From Epiperipatus broadwayi (Eukaryota; Onychophora; Udeonychophora; Euonychophora; Peripatidae), in assembly GCA_028023455.1 (NCBI GenBank), contig JAQFVV010012394.1, forward strand, positions 23,516,900 through 23,580,899: a stretch of DNA of 64,000 nt, written 5' to 3'. Positions 24,718 to 36,650 of this stretch are shown piece by piece. The notes below the pieces were generated by a model. That model was not told where the DNA came from, made no database searches, and saw nothing but the letters and a program-made list of their open reading frames with translations. Positions within the stretch are counted from its first letter, which is position 1. Each line of letters opens with the position of its first letter. Position numbers and translations under genes: made by a program.

Positions 24718-25266
24718 CAGGGCCTTTCAGAGAAAATGTGAGGCCCGGGCAACTAATATTTTAGAGGCCCTTCAAAATTTAAAATAAGAACGTGGGGAGA
24801 GAAAGAAAAGAAACAAGAGTTTTTACTTACAGGCCTAAAAACAGGACTCCAGGGCAGTTAGTTATGAGTCGCAGATCAGATCCAGATAGTACTTGGATAG
24901 GATAGATTAACTCTAGCACTGTTAGTATCATAAAATACTGTTAGCACAGAACTGACTGACAGGAGGCTGAGATTATTAGTTCTGCAGGTCGCCGAGCACT
25001 GCAGTTGCTTTCATCACAGAGTCATCAAATTAGCACTCATCCCTAAATTGGCTTACATTTTCGACTTGTGATATGCCTGGTTGAAAAAGTTTTTCTTGAA
25101 TATTTTTTGGGGGAATTTAACTGTAAAATAAAGGTCATTCTACGAACTGTGTCATCGCTTTGCCTTCTCCTATATTTTTGTTTAACATATTGAGTTGCCA
25201 AGTTGAGGCCCCTAATATTGCGAGGCCTGGGGCAGCTGCCCCTCCTGCCCCCGTCTGATTGCTCAC
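24718..25266. mobile_element. hAT-like non-autonomous insertion with 8-bp target duplication
   Basis: A 549-bp GC-richer block is flanked by ATTCCATG on both sides (24710-24717 and 25267-25274). It begins CAGGGCC, as hAT elements often begin CA(G/T)G. Both ends contain AGGCC-rich inverted motifs (GAGGCCCGGGCAACTAATAT on the left; GCCCCTAATATTGCGAGGCC on the right). A minus-strand frame (25273-25043) has an Arg-rich start but no transposase. The 8-bp duplication fits hAT. The outermost bases at the two ends are not a clean inverted repeat, so the superfamily call is tentative. Confidence 0.55.
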
Positions 25267-25910
25267 ATTCCATGTATTATTGGACAAAAAAAAAATCTAC
25301 TATTATACAACGAATAAAATTATATGTTTAAATATAACTAGCAAACAATATGTATCTACTGATGATTCAAATCTAGTCAAAAAAAAAAAAAATCTTAAAT
25401 AGACAGTTGATAACTTTCACCACAATAAGTAAAATCAACAAGTAGAACATATAAAGGGTTAAAATCTTGAACTTACTGTATAGTTTTATCACACTATGAG
25501 AACAGGATTGGAATGTGTTAATAACTTTTCTCATGGGTTTGTGAAAAGTATGACTCGAGACTGGAAGTCACATGACACTGACTTAATTTATAACAATAAA
25601 TGAACTAACCAATCAAACCAAATTACTGCAATGTTCTAGACTGCCTCCATACCCAGATATTCCTATATATATATATATGTATGTGCAAAAAACAACAACA
25701 TCCATAATACTCTTACCAGATATAAAGATCTAGATAAATAATATTGCTTTCCAAAAAAACAGATATACATATATTGCTAAGAGAAAAATGATGGCCAGTC
25801 ACATTGCAATAAAGACTAATAATGTACAAACAAATTTCTTAATTACTGTTGTTCAATTATAATCAATAATTGAAGAAGAATAAAAATCTTTATGCTATTC
25901 TTCTATAAAA

Positions 25911-26211
25911 TAATAATCAGAAAATAATAATAAATTCTTTACAGCAGCTATATAAATATCAATAATAATTTTATACATAAAAAGCGTTTTTCAGCACCTG
26001 GTTTGGTGCCCTTTTCAAATATTAATAATCTATTTAGTGTTAACAAACTACTTCAGATATAAAACCATTATTGAACACTAAATGGTTTTATGTCTGAAAT
26101 ACTTTGTTATAATGTTAAATAGATTATTAACATTTGAAAAGGCTTTTTATGTATAAAATTATCATTGCTATTTATATAGCTGTTGTAAAGAATTTATTAT
26201 TTTCTGATTAT
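25911..26211. repeat. 300-bp foldback repeat resembling Penelope pLTR ends
   Basis: Arms of about 140 bp mirror each other from CAGAAAATAATAATAAATTC on the left to its complement at 26211. The left arm has an extra AGCACCTGGTTTGGTGCCC hairpin. Read on the minus strand, GAAAAGGG-hairpin-CTGAAAAACGC parallels GAAAAGGG...CTGAAAAAAGC at 40981-41015 in the Penelope arms, suggesting a related pseudo-LTR. Confidence 0.6.
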
Positions 26212-28160
26212 TATAATCAGTAATGCGTATAACTACTCTGAAATTTTTATCCATAAAAAAATCTTTTGAAGATTTATACAAGCGTAACTATTGGTGATCA
26301 ATTTTGAGAACTACTCCATCTGACAAATTTTATTCATGAGCATATCACTGTGTTTTCTGAAACTCATGATAATATTTGACTGGAAACTTTGTGTCTACAG
26401 TTTAAATTTACCTTCATTATATTTACCAAATGCCTGAAAAAAGTGACATTCTACTGCATCTTTTTGCAGCATCATGTAAAGGCTGTTAATCTTTCACTAA
26501 AAAACTTCTTGGCAACCAAATAAAAGTTTTACAAAAAAAAAAAAAAATCAATTTAAAAGTAATAACATTTCCTTGAGATCGTAAACATACTTTCATCAGA
26601 GTTTTTTCTTTCTTAAATTGAGTTCTTTTTTTAAATTCTTCATTCCTGTCTTTCTCTCCATTTTAATTGATGATTTTTTCTCCAATGACTTCATGATAAG
26701 AGATCTTCTAAAAATTTATGTAGCCTCTCTTAACAATTTCTGATCATATTGGGCAATTTTTATTAGAATTCATGTTCTATTAAAATTAATATCATGTTTA
26801 TTAATTTAATATGTGAATAAAGGTTGATGGACTAGATTCTGCCTAATACAAAAATATATTCTTTTTTGATCTCAATTCTAAGATTGGTCTGCCGAAAATG
26901 GCAGATTTGGCATTAAGTTTCATAAAAGCTGCTGAAAGAATTTTATCCTTAGAATACAGAAATATTTCATTAATTTTTAAAAGTAGTATAAATGTGTTAA
27001 TGCTACTTTTTTAAAAAAAAAAACATTACTAATTTTGTCAATAACTTTTTTCATATGTACGTACTAATTAATGAATGTTTTTTAAGATTTTGACTCTAGC
27101 ATTGAACTAATTGCTTAAAATATTGCTTTAATAAACTTATAAATAATACATTTTGTAAGCCAGCTGTTTTTGATCTATTGATAATTTAATTATGCTCTTG
27201 CCCATTTTTTTATATCAGGAAGGTTGTTTGGGAGGAAGGCAACTGACTTGAATTTCGATGAAGAAATTCAATACTATTAGCAAATATAGAAACAAAAACA
27301 TAAAACTAAATTCTTTAAATTTAAATTATTTATTCGATCAATTTGGTCTCTAATCACAACTACTTGTTAATATTTAATAAAATCCAGCTGAAACGCCTCA
27401 AGATAATTTGAAATCCATTCAGATGAAAATTTTTTCTTCAAATGGATTACATGGCTCTAGTAATTTTAATTTATTATTGATTTCATCAACTTTTTCCTCA
27501 ATATATTTTATTCCAAAGTCAATGGAGTTTTACATTTTGCACAATTTACATTTAATCTATTAAAAACAAAACAAAAAAAACACCTTTTTGAATGGTTTCC
27601 TTAACACTGATAAAGGCATGCCCATAAACACTAAAGAAGTATTGCATATCCTATCTAATAAGTTGTCTTCCAATTTTGCCCATCACAATCAACAAATCAA
27701 TCCATCAGATTTCAAATGTAGCTATGAGACAGTTGATATCTTACTATCAGATCAATCGGAAAACATTATCTACTTCTTAATCAAATAACTTGGAATCTTT
27801 TTTCTTATTCTATATTAATATTTTAGATTAAATGATTTGCCAACTACTTTCAATACAACTACCCCAATTTTTTCTCAAAAGATAATTTGACTAATAAAGA
27901 AGATAGCAATATAATTTTTAAAATAATCAGAACCTTTGACAATAACACTGTAAAAAAAACAATTGTGATCATACTATAACACGTAATGTTCATTAAAAAT
28001 TGAATATACAATGTATACAAATACAAATAACATGATAATGTACCACAAGTGAAACTATATATTACAAACACACACATATTCTGCCTTACATACATAATCA
28101 TGTAATAATAAATGATCAAACTGATTTTAAAAGGAAAAGTGATATTAATGAAGTATAAAT
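26212..28160. other. Non-coding, STOML2 intron 2
   Basis: AT-rich; frames at 27588-27788 and 27859-28119 show no recognisable domain. Nothing else supported. Confidence 0.55.
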
Positions 28161-28164
28161 TGTA

Positions 28165-29745
28165 ATATGTTTTTAAAGAGTTTTTTTTTTTTTGAAACGC
28201 AAACTTGCAAAAATTAAGTATTGCATCATTTCTTTTTTTTCTTTGAAAAATAAAAGAAAGATTTAATATTAAAGAGTGAGTAGGAAGGGATGAATTAATT
28301 CTAAGTAAAAAGTTGAAACTGGCTCTCCTTTTTTTTTTATAAATAAAAAAAAAAAAGAAATAATAAAGAATGAATGTAAAAATAAACTTAAACTAAAAAT
28401 ATAATCTGTAGTAAGAAAACTTTTAAGATTTGCAATACATTAAAGATTACTTGGCTGATAAAAAATAAAAATAAAGAAAAGATAACTCCTATTTGAATTA
28501 ATTAAAGAAACAAAGGAAAAGACTATGGACATTATCTTATGGAAGGAAAAGACTATGGACATTATCTTATTGAAGTATTAGATTAATCTAAGCACGAGAC
28601 TAGATTAAAACAGAATGCAGAAATTAATTAAGAAAAATATAAAATTAATTAAACTAGATCAAAGGACGATAAAGAGAAACAAACATATAAAAGGACCGAG
28701 AGACGAGAAATTATATTGATCGATTCATTGACAGATTGATGCATTCATTGATTCATTATCATTATTATTGCCAATTAGATTGTTTCAGAAGCAGTGAAAT
28801 TATTAAAATTTTAAAAAAGATGGCAAAAAGCTATACACATTTCCAGTAAGCATGTGCCTCGACCTATCTTCATTGAAGGCGGACCTAGCAGTATGCAATG
28901 CTAAATAATAACAAGTATACAGCTAGCTTTCAATCCCAGTCCTCAGTACCATCATATGTTCGCCGCCTGGAACTCATGCCCACCTAGTGATCTGTGAACT
29001 ACCAATAATCTCTCTCCCTCCTGCAAACTGGAAAATCAATAAGAAGCCAGAACCATCGATGGAAAGAAAGGCTAACCGGTTGATAATCGATAAATAAAGA
29101 AACAAACAAGGAACTGTATCCATGAAAGTGTAATGTGCTATCCAAAATCCTAGGTAAATATAATTTTTATTATCCCTTTCTAAAGATTTGCATATTTATG
29201 TGAATGAAAGACTTTAATGAACTCTAATAGTTACTGCCAAAGTAATCTTTAATATTGGACTCTGATATTCATATTATATTATACATAGGCGTGTGTGCAT
29301 ATGTTAGGTTTTTTATTATATCATGTTATAATTATACATGTATCTAAAATAAAATATTTTTTTGCTTAATTATTGTCCAAACGATCCTCTCTTATAGCTG
29401 CGTCACTAATAGGTTAAGTGTTGGGAAGAGTGTGAAAGATTTCCCCTCGAAATTGAAAAAAGGAGCTAGCTTGAGATATATCAAGTGCTGAATTGTATGC
29501 CTGTCGTCCGAAGCATGCTGATTATATAACTTATGATTGTTTGGCACCTGAAGTTGATCCTCAAAACAAATAAAATGCTTTAGATGCCAGGAGTTTGAAT
29601 CCAGTTGACGAGGTGGGCCATGGTCTGGAAATGTGATCGTATTATGCCTTGCATAGCTCGATCTGACCGTGGGTATCGTTGATGCCTCTGCTATCGATGG
29701 TATTCTAACCTCTGCATGAAGGACTGGTTCATTCACGTAGTATTA
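28165..29745 (+). repeat. 1.6-kb dispersed repeat with TATA box (LTR-like), copy 2
   Basis: Second copy, with ATATAAAAGGACCGAGAGAC near 28688 in place of the TATA region, ACCATCGATGGAAAG near 29060, and GTTGATCCTCAAAACAAATA near 29552. It contains a small 28-bp tandem duplication at about 28512-28572. Frames in it (for example minus 29736-29392) are not shared with copy 1 and are considered chance. Confidence 0.6.
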
Positions 29746-30006
29746 AAAATATAAATGAAAAATAATATAATGTGATAAAGATAATAAAATTCTATTCCTT
29801 CAACTTAATACATTCTGAGCATGCTGAAAATTCATTAAAAAGTCATCCTTAACCTTTCATTGTGGTTAAATGAGAAAATTTTAAAAATTTAACTACTTTA
29901 TTCTAGTTATCAGATTTACATTTTTATGACCCCCTTCCTTCTCTTAATATAATGATAATGTGATTAAAAACTTTCACAATAAAAAAAAAAATATAATAAA
30001 ACTTAC

Positions 30007-30147
30007 TGGCTCAAGTATTCTATGGAAGCGCCCCATGCGTTCAACAACCCAGGCTTCTTGTTGTGGTACAAACATAATTACAGTATTCATAGGTCGACCC
30101 GAAGCGCATCGTAAATGCACCAATGTATGCCTATGTAAAACTAGATG
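30007..30147 (-). CDS. STOML2: STOML2 exon 2 (presequence end and SPFH domain start)
   Basis: The 47-codon exon lies between an acceptor (ACTTAG before 30147) and a donor GTAAGT directly after 30007, phase 0 at both ends. It encodes a basic stretch with several His and Arg (LVLHRHTLVHLRCASGRP), plausibly the end of the mitochondrial targeting peptide, then NTVIMFVPQQEAWVVERMGR and FHRILEP. The last part closely matches the start of the stomatin/prohibitin domain in animal SLP-2 (compared from memory). The plus-strand frame over the same bases is a shadow. Introns of about 7.3 kb and 7.1 kb flank it. Identification is secure because the block around PQQEAWVVERMGRFHRILEP is nearly invariant in SLP-2 proteins. 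Confidence 0.95.
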
Positions 30148-31082
30148 CTAAGTCGAAATAAAATAAAAAAACAATTGAAGTTAACAATAAAATAATTTTA
30201 TAAAATTAAAGCCTTAATTCTATAAATGAGAAAAAAATAAATTATTACAATTAATAATTCTTGATTTTTACACATTTTCATTCCCATCAGTATTTTTAAA
30301 TAAATCACAATTTTTAAATATTTTATAGGTTGAACGTTATATTTATCAGTTATTGATAGGTTAATATGTCATTATTAGCATAGTTATATAAATGTTTATA
30401 TACAATTAAATTTTAGATCTAAAATATGCACTACTAAACAGCAGGAATTTAAAATCAATCAATCAAAAATATTTTATTTATTAACATTAATATATAATAT
30501 AAAGATTTATTAGTCTTTATAATCTGATGACATCAGAATTATCTCTGAATTCCATCACAAATTGCTTGACATTATAGACTAAGAAAAATATAACAAGGGA
30601 ACATATATTTTCTACACAAAAGTACAATAACTATTGGCATAATCCATGTCTACCCAGGTACAGAAAGGGATTAAATATTAATCAAGTTGAATAAGACTTT
30701 TATCATACAAAAGGGAAATCAGATATACAAAAAGTGGCAAATATATTTTGTATCAATATAACAGAACAATGCCATTTGTGGAAGCACCATTGTCATAGTT
30801 TACTTTCAGCCAACAGAGGAAAAGAATTCATTGACATCCAAGTACAAACTAAATTTACCAAAGGTAAAAGTATCACCCAGTAGAAATTCAAGCATTATAG
30901 TTTTAAATTTCACTGAGTTGTTTGAAGATTTCCTGAGAATAATATATTTCTGAAGAAGTCCACTAAGCAATTATTCAAAAAATGTTGAAAGATTTATGAT
31001 GGTAAATTTTTTTTTAAAAAAGTGTAAATTTTCATTACTCAAAGAGATAAAATTTCTACTTAATAAATTAGGTATTTGTTGA

Positions 31083-31206
31083 TTAGACCCACACGCCGCT
31101 TGGTGGCATGATTTATGTGCTAAAACACATAAAAACGTGATTTACTCGGCCTGACCGTATTTTATGGCGTGATTTATGTGCTAAAACACATAAAAAATAC
31201 CGTTGA
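31083..31206. repeat. Tandem hairpin repeat, two 32-bp units
   Basis: GGCATGATTTATGTGC and GGCGTGATTTATGTGC each continue with TAAAACACATAAAAA. Each unit forms a TTATGTG/CACATAA hairpin. The second is enclosed by ACCGTATTTTA and its complement, making a larger palindrome. Confidence 0.7.
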
Positions 31207-31479
31207 TAATATAGAAATAATTAATCCAAACTTAATAAATGGTTTATGTGAATAATGGAAAATGTTTGATTGAAAATCATGCGTACAGTATATATATGGT
31301 GGCAAGCAATAGTAATCTATTATTGATGATGATCAAATGTTAGCACTTAATCATAGTAACATATTGCCTAGTTAATTCAATCTATGAGCAAAGAATTCAA
31401 TATATATTCAATAAAGATCAGTGATACATGTAGTTAATTGAGAATTCTTAAGAATAATTTTTTTGTAAAATCTTTCTAA

Positions 31480-31912
31480 CTAAAAAATCACTCCCCCTAA
31501 TACTAACAGACTTATTAATAATTTGAAGGATAGAACAGATCCATCTCAGACACCCCAAGTCGTATACAGTATTTCATGCCCTCAGGCTGGATGCAGTGCC
31601 ACATACTATGGGGAAACCAAGGCCACTGTTCATAATAGAGCTGCTCAACACATTTATACTTACAGAAGAGCAAAAAAGAACAATGATAACTTCTCAATAT
31701 TCTTCGAACATGAGAAGCAGGCTGGTCATGTGTTTGAAACCGGCAACCCCAAGATAGTATGCTCTGAAGCCAATGACTGCAAAAGAAAAATCAAGGAGGG
31801 GTATTTTGTTATCAGTGATAATAATTCCATCAATAGACGCGACATGTATTTTTCTATCTCAAAAAAAAAAACGGACAAACTAATTTGCATTCACATTTGC
31901 ATATTTTATTAG
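31480..31912 (+). pseudogene. Penelope-like GIY-YIG endonuclease fragment
   Basis: An open stretch encoding the end of a Penelope linker (NTNRLINNLKDRTDPSQTPQ) and a GIY-YIG domain: VVYSISCPQAGC, then SATYYGETKATVHNR and AAQH. Further on is FFEHEKQAGHVF, the usual SxxxxHxxxxGH-like segment. Tyr of the second half-motif, the catalytic Arg (in HNR) and the Cys pair are visible. It ends at 31912 after a low-complexity KKKTDK stretch. No reverse-transcriptase motifs were found upstream (30900-31480), so this is a 3' fragment. It is more GC-rich and a different subfamily from 39080-39765. Confidence 0.82.
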
Positions 31913-31919
31913 TTAGCAA

Positions 31920-33469
31920 CATTACATAAATGATTTATAACTTATGTTGGCCATAAATATGAGGGAAAACCTCGAAAACGCTCGACCCATTTAATTGTTT
32001 TGGTTTTTGCAGCTTCTTTGTTAGCGGGGAAATCGCTTTTATATGCTATTATTAGATCTATAATTTTTGAGAAACTCAAAAACAAGGTCAAGCCAGGTAT
32101 CCATCAAACTGTGATATTGCTAATTTAGAATTAAATGGTTGATCAAGCATTTAATCATGGCCAAGGTCAGTTAATTTACTCAATTAGTTGACATTTAAGA
32201 AAAAGTGATATAACTACTCTCTTATCAGTAACAATAGAATCTCAAGTTTCTAAGTTAAAATATTTAAAATCATTTGGTACTGTCTTTAACCAATAATTAT
32301 TAAAGATAGATACATTACATCAGTAATTATTCATGGTTTATTATCTGTCAGATATTTATGATGAAAGAGATTGTCATAAATAAAATTATAACAAGACATT
32401 CATATGTTGAAAAAAGTTAATAAATCCACTGTGGATTTATGATCTTTCTCTTGACCATATGTCAGTATTCTAAGCAGCTTAGTATAATCATAAATTACAA
32501 GGATCAATGATTTCATACTGAGAAAATAATAAAGAAATTCCAAATTGGTTGAGTGGAATGGTTCATTTAAATATCCAAATGGCATATGCTCTCCCAAGCA
32601 ACAGACTATGCAATGATATATTTATATACATCTTTGGTCTGAAATTTATTAATAAATTTATTTCTTTAAAGTTCAACAATAAATTGTCATCATTTATAGA
32701 AGAGCAACATTAATAGAGCTATAAAAATGATTAATGCTACTAATTAAAAAAAGATAGAAAAAAGAGCTTTACCTTTGCTTGATTAAGAGTTATGTAATCA
32801 ATTGCTTTAAAGCCTGCTAATAGCCAACTAATACATTATTTAAAATGGTATTGAATCTTCTTTTATGACTATAAATTCGAATGAATTGAAAATTTAGTAA
32901 TGATATTAGATTATGTAGAAATAAACTATCTCGGACATCTAATGTTTTAATAATCTTAACAATTTTATACAGAAATTTGTAAAATTAGGACAGAAATTTT
33001 TGTACAGACATTATATTCAAAACTAATATGGTCATCTAAGCCATTTCTTCAGAGATGCTATTAATTCCTTCAATTCTAGAACTGAGCATTTGTAATTGTC
33101 TCCAATAATAATTGGTTTTATAAAAATTAGGACAGAAAATGATCTTATTCCATGTTGATCAGTAGCAGTCATGAGATAGACAAAGAAAATGTTTCGATTG
33201 TCTCAACTTAGAAAGATAGTATAGCAAATATTTGTTCTGTTATTAATAGATTTCACCAGTATAATTGTTAACCAATGTAGTAACAAGCTATAAAGAAGTA
33301 CATCTTTTGATGAGCAGAATAACTTGTTTGCTCATCAAAATACCCATTCGAGTGAAGATTAAAAAATATTATTATATTCTTAAGGTACATTAATATTTTT
33401 TTAATTCAAAATATTGGCTAAATTTTAATATTTTTTACTATAAATTGTATTTAGAGATTATTATTAAAG
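31920..33469. other. Non-coding, STOML2 intron 1
   Basis: AT-rich, no recognised gene or element. Confidence 0.55.
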
Positions 33470-33844
33470 AATTCTCGGTAATAGTAGGAAAACTGAACCC
33501 TACCATTTTTTTTTTCGGCGCTCTTTTTCACAAAACGCACATCAATATACCATTTTAGCGGGCCTTAACTTACAGCTGACAGTACAATAGGTGTTTTTTG
33601 AGCCATAACAGGCCATCTGAGGGCGATGTATTCTACGATTACGTAACTTAAGTCGAATTGACATTGCAAAAATAATTGTTGAATTTGCAAGAAATAAAGC
33701 AAGATGGAAATTCATGTCAAAAATATGTTTTTTAATAAATTCATTAAATGTGTTACAGTGCGAAATTTTTGATTACTTTTCTTTTTTGTTAATAACTTAA
33801 GAGTTTTCTTTAATTTTTTTTTTTTTAACTTGAGTTTGAGGGCC

Positions 33845-35000
33845 CCGAAATTTTTATCGCTTGGATGAATGGGAGAAAAAATTGATAAATGAAGCAAAGA
33901 AAAGAAAGGGGTTGATAAGGAAATTAACAGTGTTTTCATATAAGAAATATGATGTAGCTAGAATTATATGGGAATTGCAGTAGCAGGGTTAACATATGGT
34001 AATGATGCATTATGTGTTAGTAAAGGGGTATTAGAAACATATGGTAATGATGCATTATGTATTAGTAAAGGGATATTAGATTATTTAAAAAAAGTTCAAA
34101 GGGAAGTAGGAAGACATGCATTGGATGCAGATGTATAGACAGCAAAGGAAGCAATTCAAGGAGAAATGGGATGGTCAAGTTTTCTTATGAGAGATGCAAA
34201 AAGTAAAATGAAAATGTTTGGTAGATTGCAGTTTATGGATAATAAAAGAATAGCCAAAATAGTATTTAATTGGGTTATGAGTAAAGGGCAGGCAACAAGA
34301 TGGGTGAGAAAGGTAATGTGGTATGCAAAAGATTTGGATAAAGAATTTATATCAGTATATTTATACAAAAGATGGGATGATTGTGTTAAGAGGATTGCTG
34401 AGTGTTATAGTAGTAAGGAATGGGATAAAAGAATAGATTTATTAATAAAGAATAGGGAGTTAGAGAGATGGAGAAATAGTACGGAGAGTAAAAAGAATAT
34501 AAATATATATAGAAATAAACAGAATATTAGGTGTGAGTTAATATATGATAATAGTAAGGAAAGTAGTTTATTGTTTAAGGCTCGAACAGGATCTTTAGCT
34601 ACAAGAGAATATACATGTAAATGGAAAAATATGGGCGATTTATTTTGTAAATTATGTAAGGAAGGAATAGAAAATATTAGGCATATGTTAATTGAATGTA
34701 AATGCTTGAAAATAGAAAGGGTACATACAATGAAGTTATGGAAAAATAAATATGAAAAAAGTGATTATACAGAAAGTGAATTATTGGTTTTTATGTTGGG
34801 TTTGGGAAAAGATAAGGGGGATTTAGATATAAAGGCTATAGAGTTGACAACGATTATGTTGTGGAAATGGGATGGAGCAGAATATGGAAAAACTTAGAGT
34901 GGGGAATGGAAAATTTAGTGGCTAACAGGTTTATCTAGGCATAATTGCTCAGATATTCTTGACTTTGTTTAAGGAGAAACCACAGTACATCACATCACAA
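33845..35000 (+). mobile_element. LINE 3' fragment nested in the TIR element
   Basis: The 5'-truncated copy of the LINE also seen at 19228-21960. Its frame 34166-34897 (243 residues) is the post-reverse-transcriptase C-terminal region. It carries a Cys/His cluster CKLC-x8-H-x4-C (around residue 160) of the kind found at the C termini of several LINE clades, and regions TRWVRKVMWYAKDLDKEF and TGSLATREYTCKWKN. The 3' UTR ends in a short CATCACATCAC tail near 35000. Frame and tail both match the minus-strand copy, confirming orientation. No intact reverse transcriptase is present. Confidence 0.8.
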
Positions 35001-36650
35001 CGAAATACTATGAGCGCTCTTGAACTCTCGCTACAGTCTGATTTGATGGTGGCCGTATTTGAAAGAGACGAAACTGCAAAAATTCATTGTCGGAAATTTT
35101 TTAGAAAGCGTAATGGAATTAGTATTCCATATTAAGAATTGTCATGTTGTCACACACGCTTCTCTCTGCTTTTCAACTGCACACAACTTGAAAAGGTTCT
35201 TCTTTTCAGCAGAGTTGTTTCCAATTTCGCGCGCAAATGCCCATTTACGCACAAATCCGTGCGAGAACTGCCAAATGTCGTCTGCAAGTTGTCCGAATTG
35301 GTCGAAGCTGAGTGAATTGCCGGCCGGCCATACAAGTGGATGCACAATATTGTGTTCTCCCAGAAAGAGAAACTCCTGCAAGCATACCTATGTAGATCTG
35401 CATAAGAAAAGTTATTTGTTTGAAGGCTCCAAAATCCCGTTACTTACAGTTTTGAGGCTTCCTTGTTATTTTATTTGCATGTTACTTTTGACTGCTGCTT
35501 TTTACGCCCCAGTAAATGGTGGTGTTTTTTTTTTTTTTTTACTTGTTTTGCTTCACAACTTGTCCAAAGTTTCGTTTCTTTTTGATTCATTAAATTATTT
35601 TATGGGGAAACTTGTTGTTTTTGTTGTTCACATGATTATAAAGTAGGTAGGTAATATTTGATAAGTTTCATTAACAGTTAAAGTAGGTAATATTTTATTA
35701 TACCAAAAAAAAAAAAAAAAGAAGTGTTTAAGAGTTGGGCCCCACCAAAAAAAATAATAATAATAATAAAGAACTGTGTGGTAACATAATAAAATGTTCA
35801 AAAAGAAAATCCAAAAAGAAGTCGATAATTAAAAATCAAAACAAACCTTCCCCGCCACTCCACCTCCCCCGACTTAAAAAAAAAAGTGTTCTTTAAAAAC
35901 GAACTGTTTATGTCTTTTTTTAAAATTAAAGGCCCATAAAATTAAGGAAGAACTTTTCACTATCATATAAAGCTTTCTGTAGCGTAAAGATTTGAAACAA
36001 AAAAAAAAGCCTCGTAATAAATTAACAAAAAAAAAAAAAAAGAGACGACAATTCAAAATCAAAACAACCCCTCTCTCCTCCACCCTCTAAAAATCCAAAT
36101 GTTGGTTTATTCAAAAGTACCGAATTGTTGAAGACTTTCAGCAAATCAAAACATCAACCAAAAAAAAAAAAGAAGATAAGTTAAAAGCAAACAACCAACA
36201 ATCTAAAAATAACAAAGTGTTTGTTACCGTATTTTTGTGTAAACAAACCGACCGAGTGCTAATCGATAATTTAAAAGCAAACCAACATCCCTACACCATC
36301 TAAAAACAAAGTGTTTGTTTCTTAAAAAAAAAAACCATGTGAAAAAAAAATTTGGTTTACTGTAAGTAATATTATGTAAAGAAATCTATGGACAGTTAGT
36401 TGTTAATTTACAAACAAACCAACACCCTTAGACTATCTAAAAACAAAAAAAAAAAACCCGGGTGGAATAAAAAAAAACTTTGATGGTTTACCGTCACCGA
36501 CGAAAAAAAAAAATCTTTTACTATAATATTATGTAATAAAAAAAAATTTGATGGTTTACCATCGCCGACAAAAAAATAATAAAAACCAATTGAAAAAAAA
36601 AAATCTTTTACCGTAATATTATGTGAAGAAACAGACGGCCTGTGAATTGG
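35001..36650. other. Interior of the TIR element: unrecognised open frames and A-rich tandem repeats
   Basis: The plus-strand frame 35059-35646 (195 residues) has a Cys-containing central part (NPCENCQMSSASCPNWSK) and a hydrophobic C-terminal half. Two overlapping minus-strand frames cover 35142-35381. None resembles a transposase I know, and the base composition changes sharply after 35500 to poly-A/T runs. Between 36300 and 36650 a unit with AAAAATTTGATGGTTTACC and a poly-A tract recurs about every 70-100 bp with variants. I treat the frames as probably non-coding or eroded. Confidence 0.4.

Noticed and set aside
29960-30151. Plus-strand open frame of 63 residues.
   Set aside because: It is the antisense shadow of STOML2 exon 2.
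30520-30545. CUGAUGA at 30526 as a hammerhead core.
   Set aside because: Followed by CATCAG, a simple palindrome; no GAAA and no stems.
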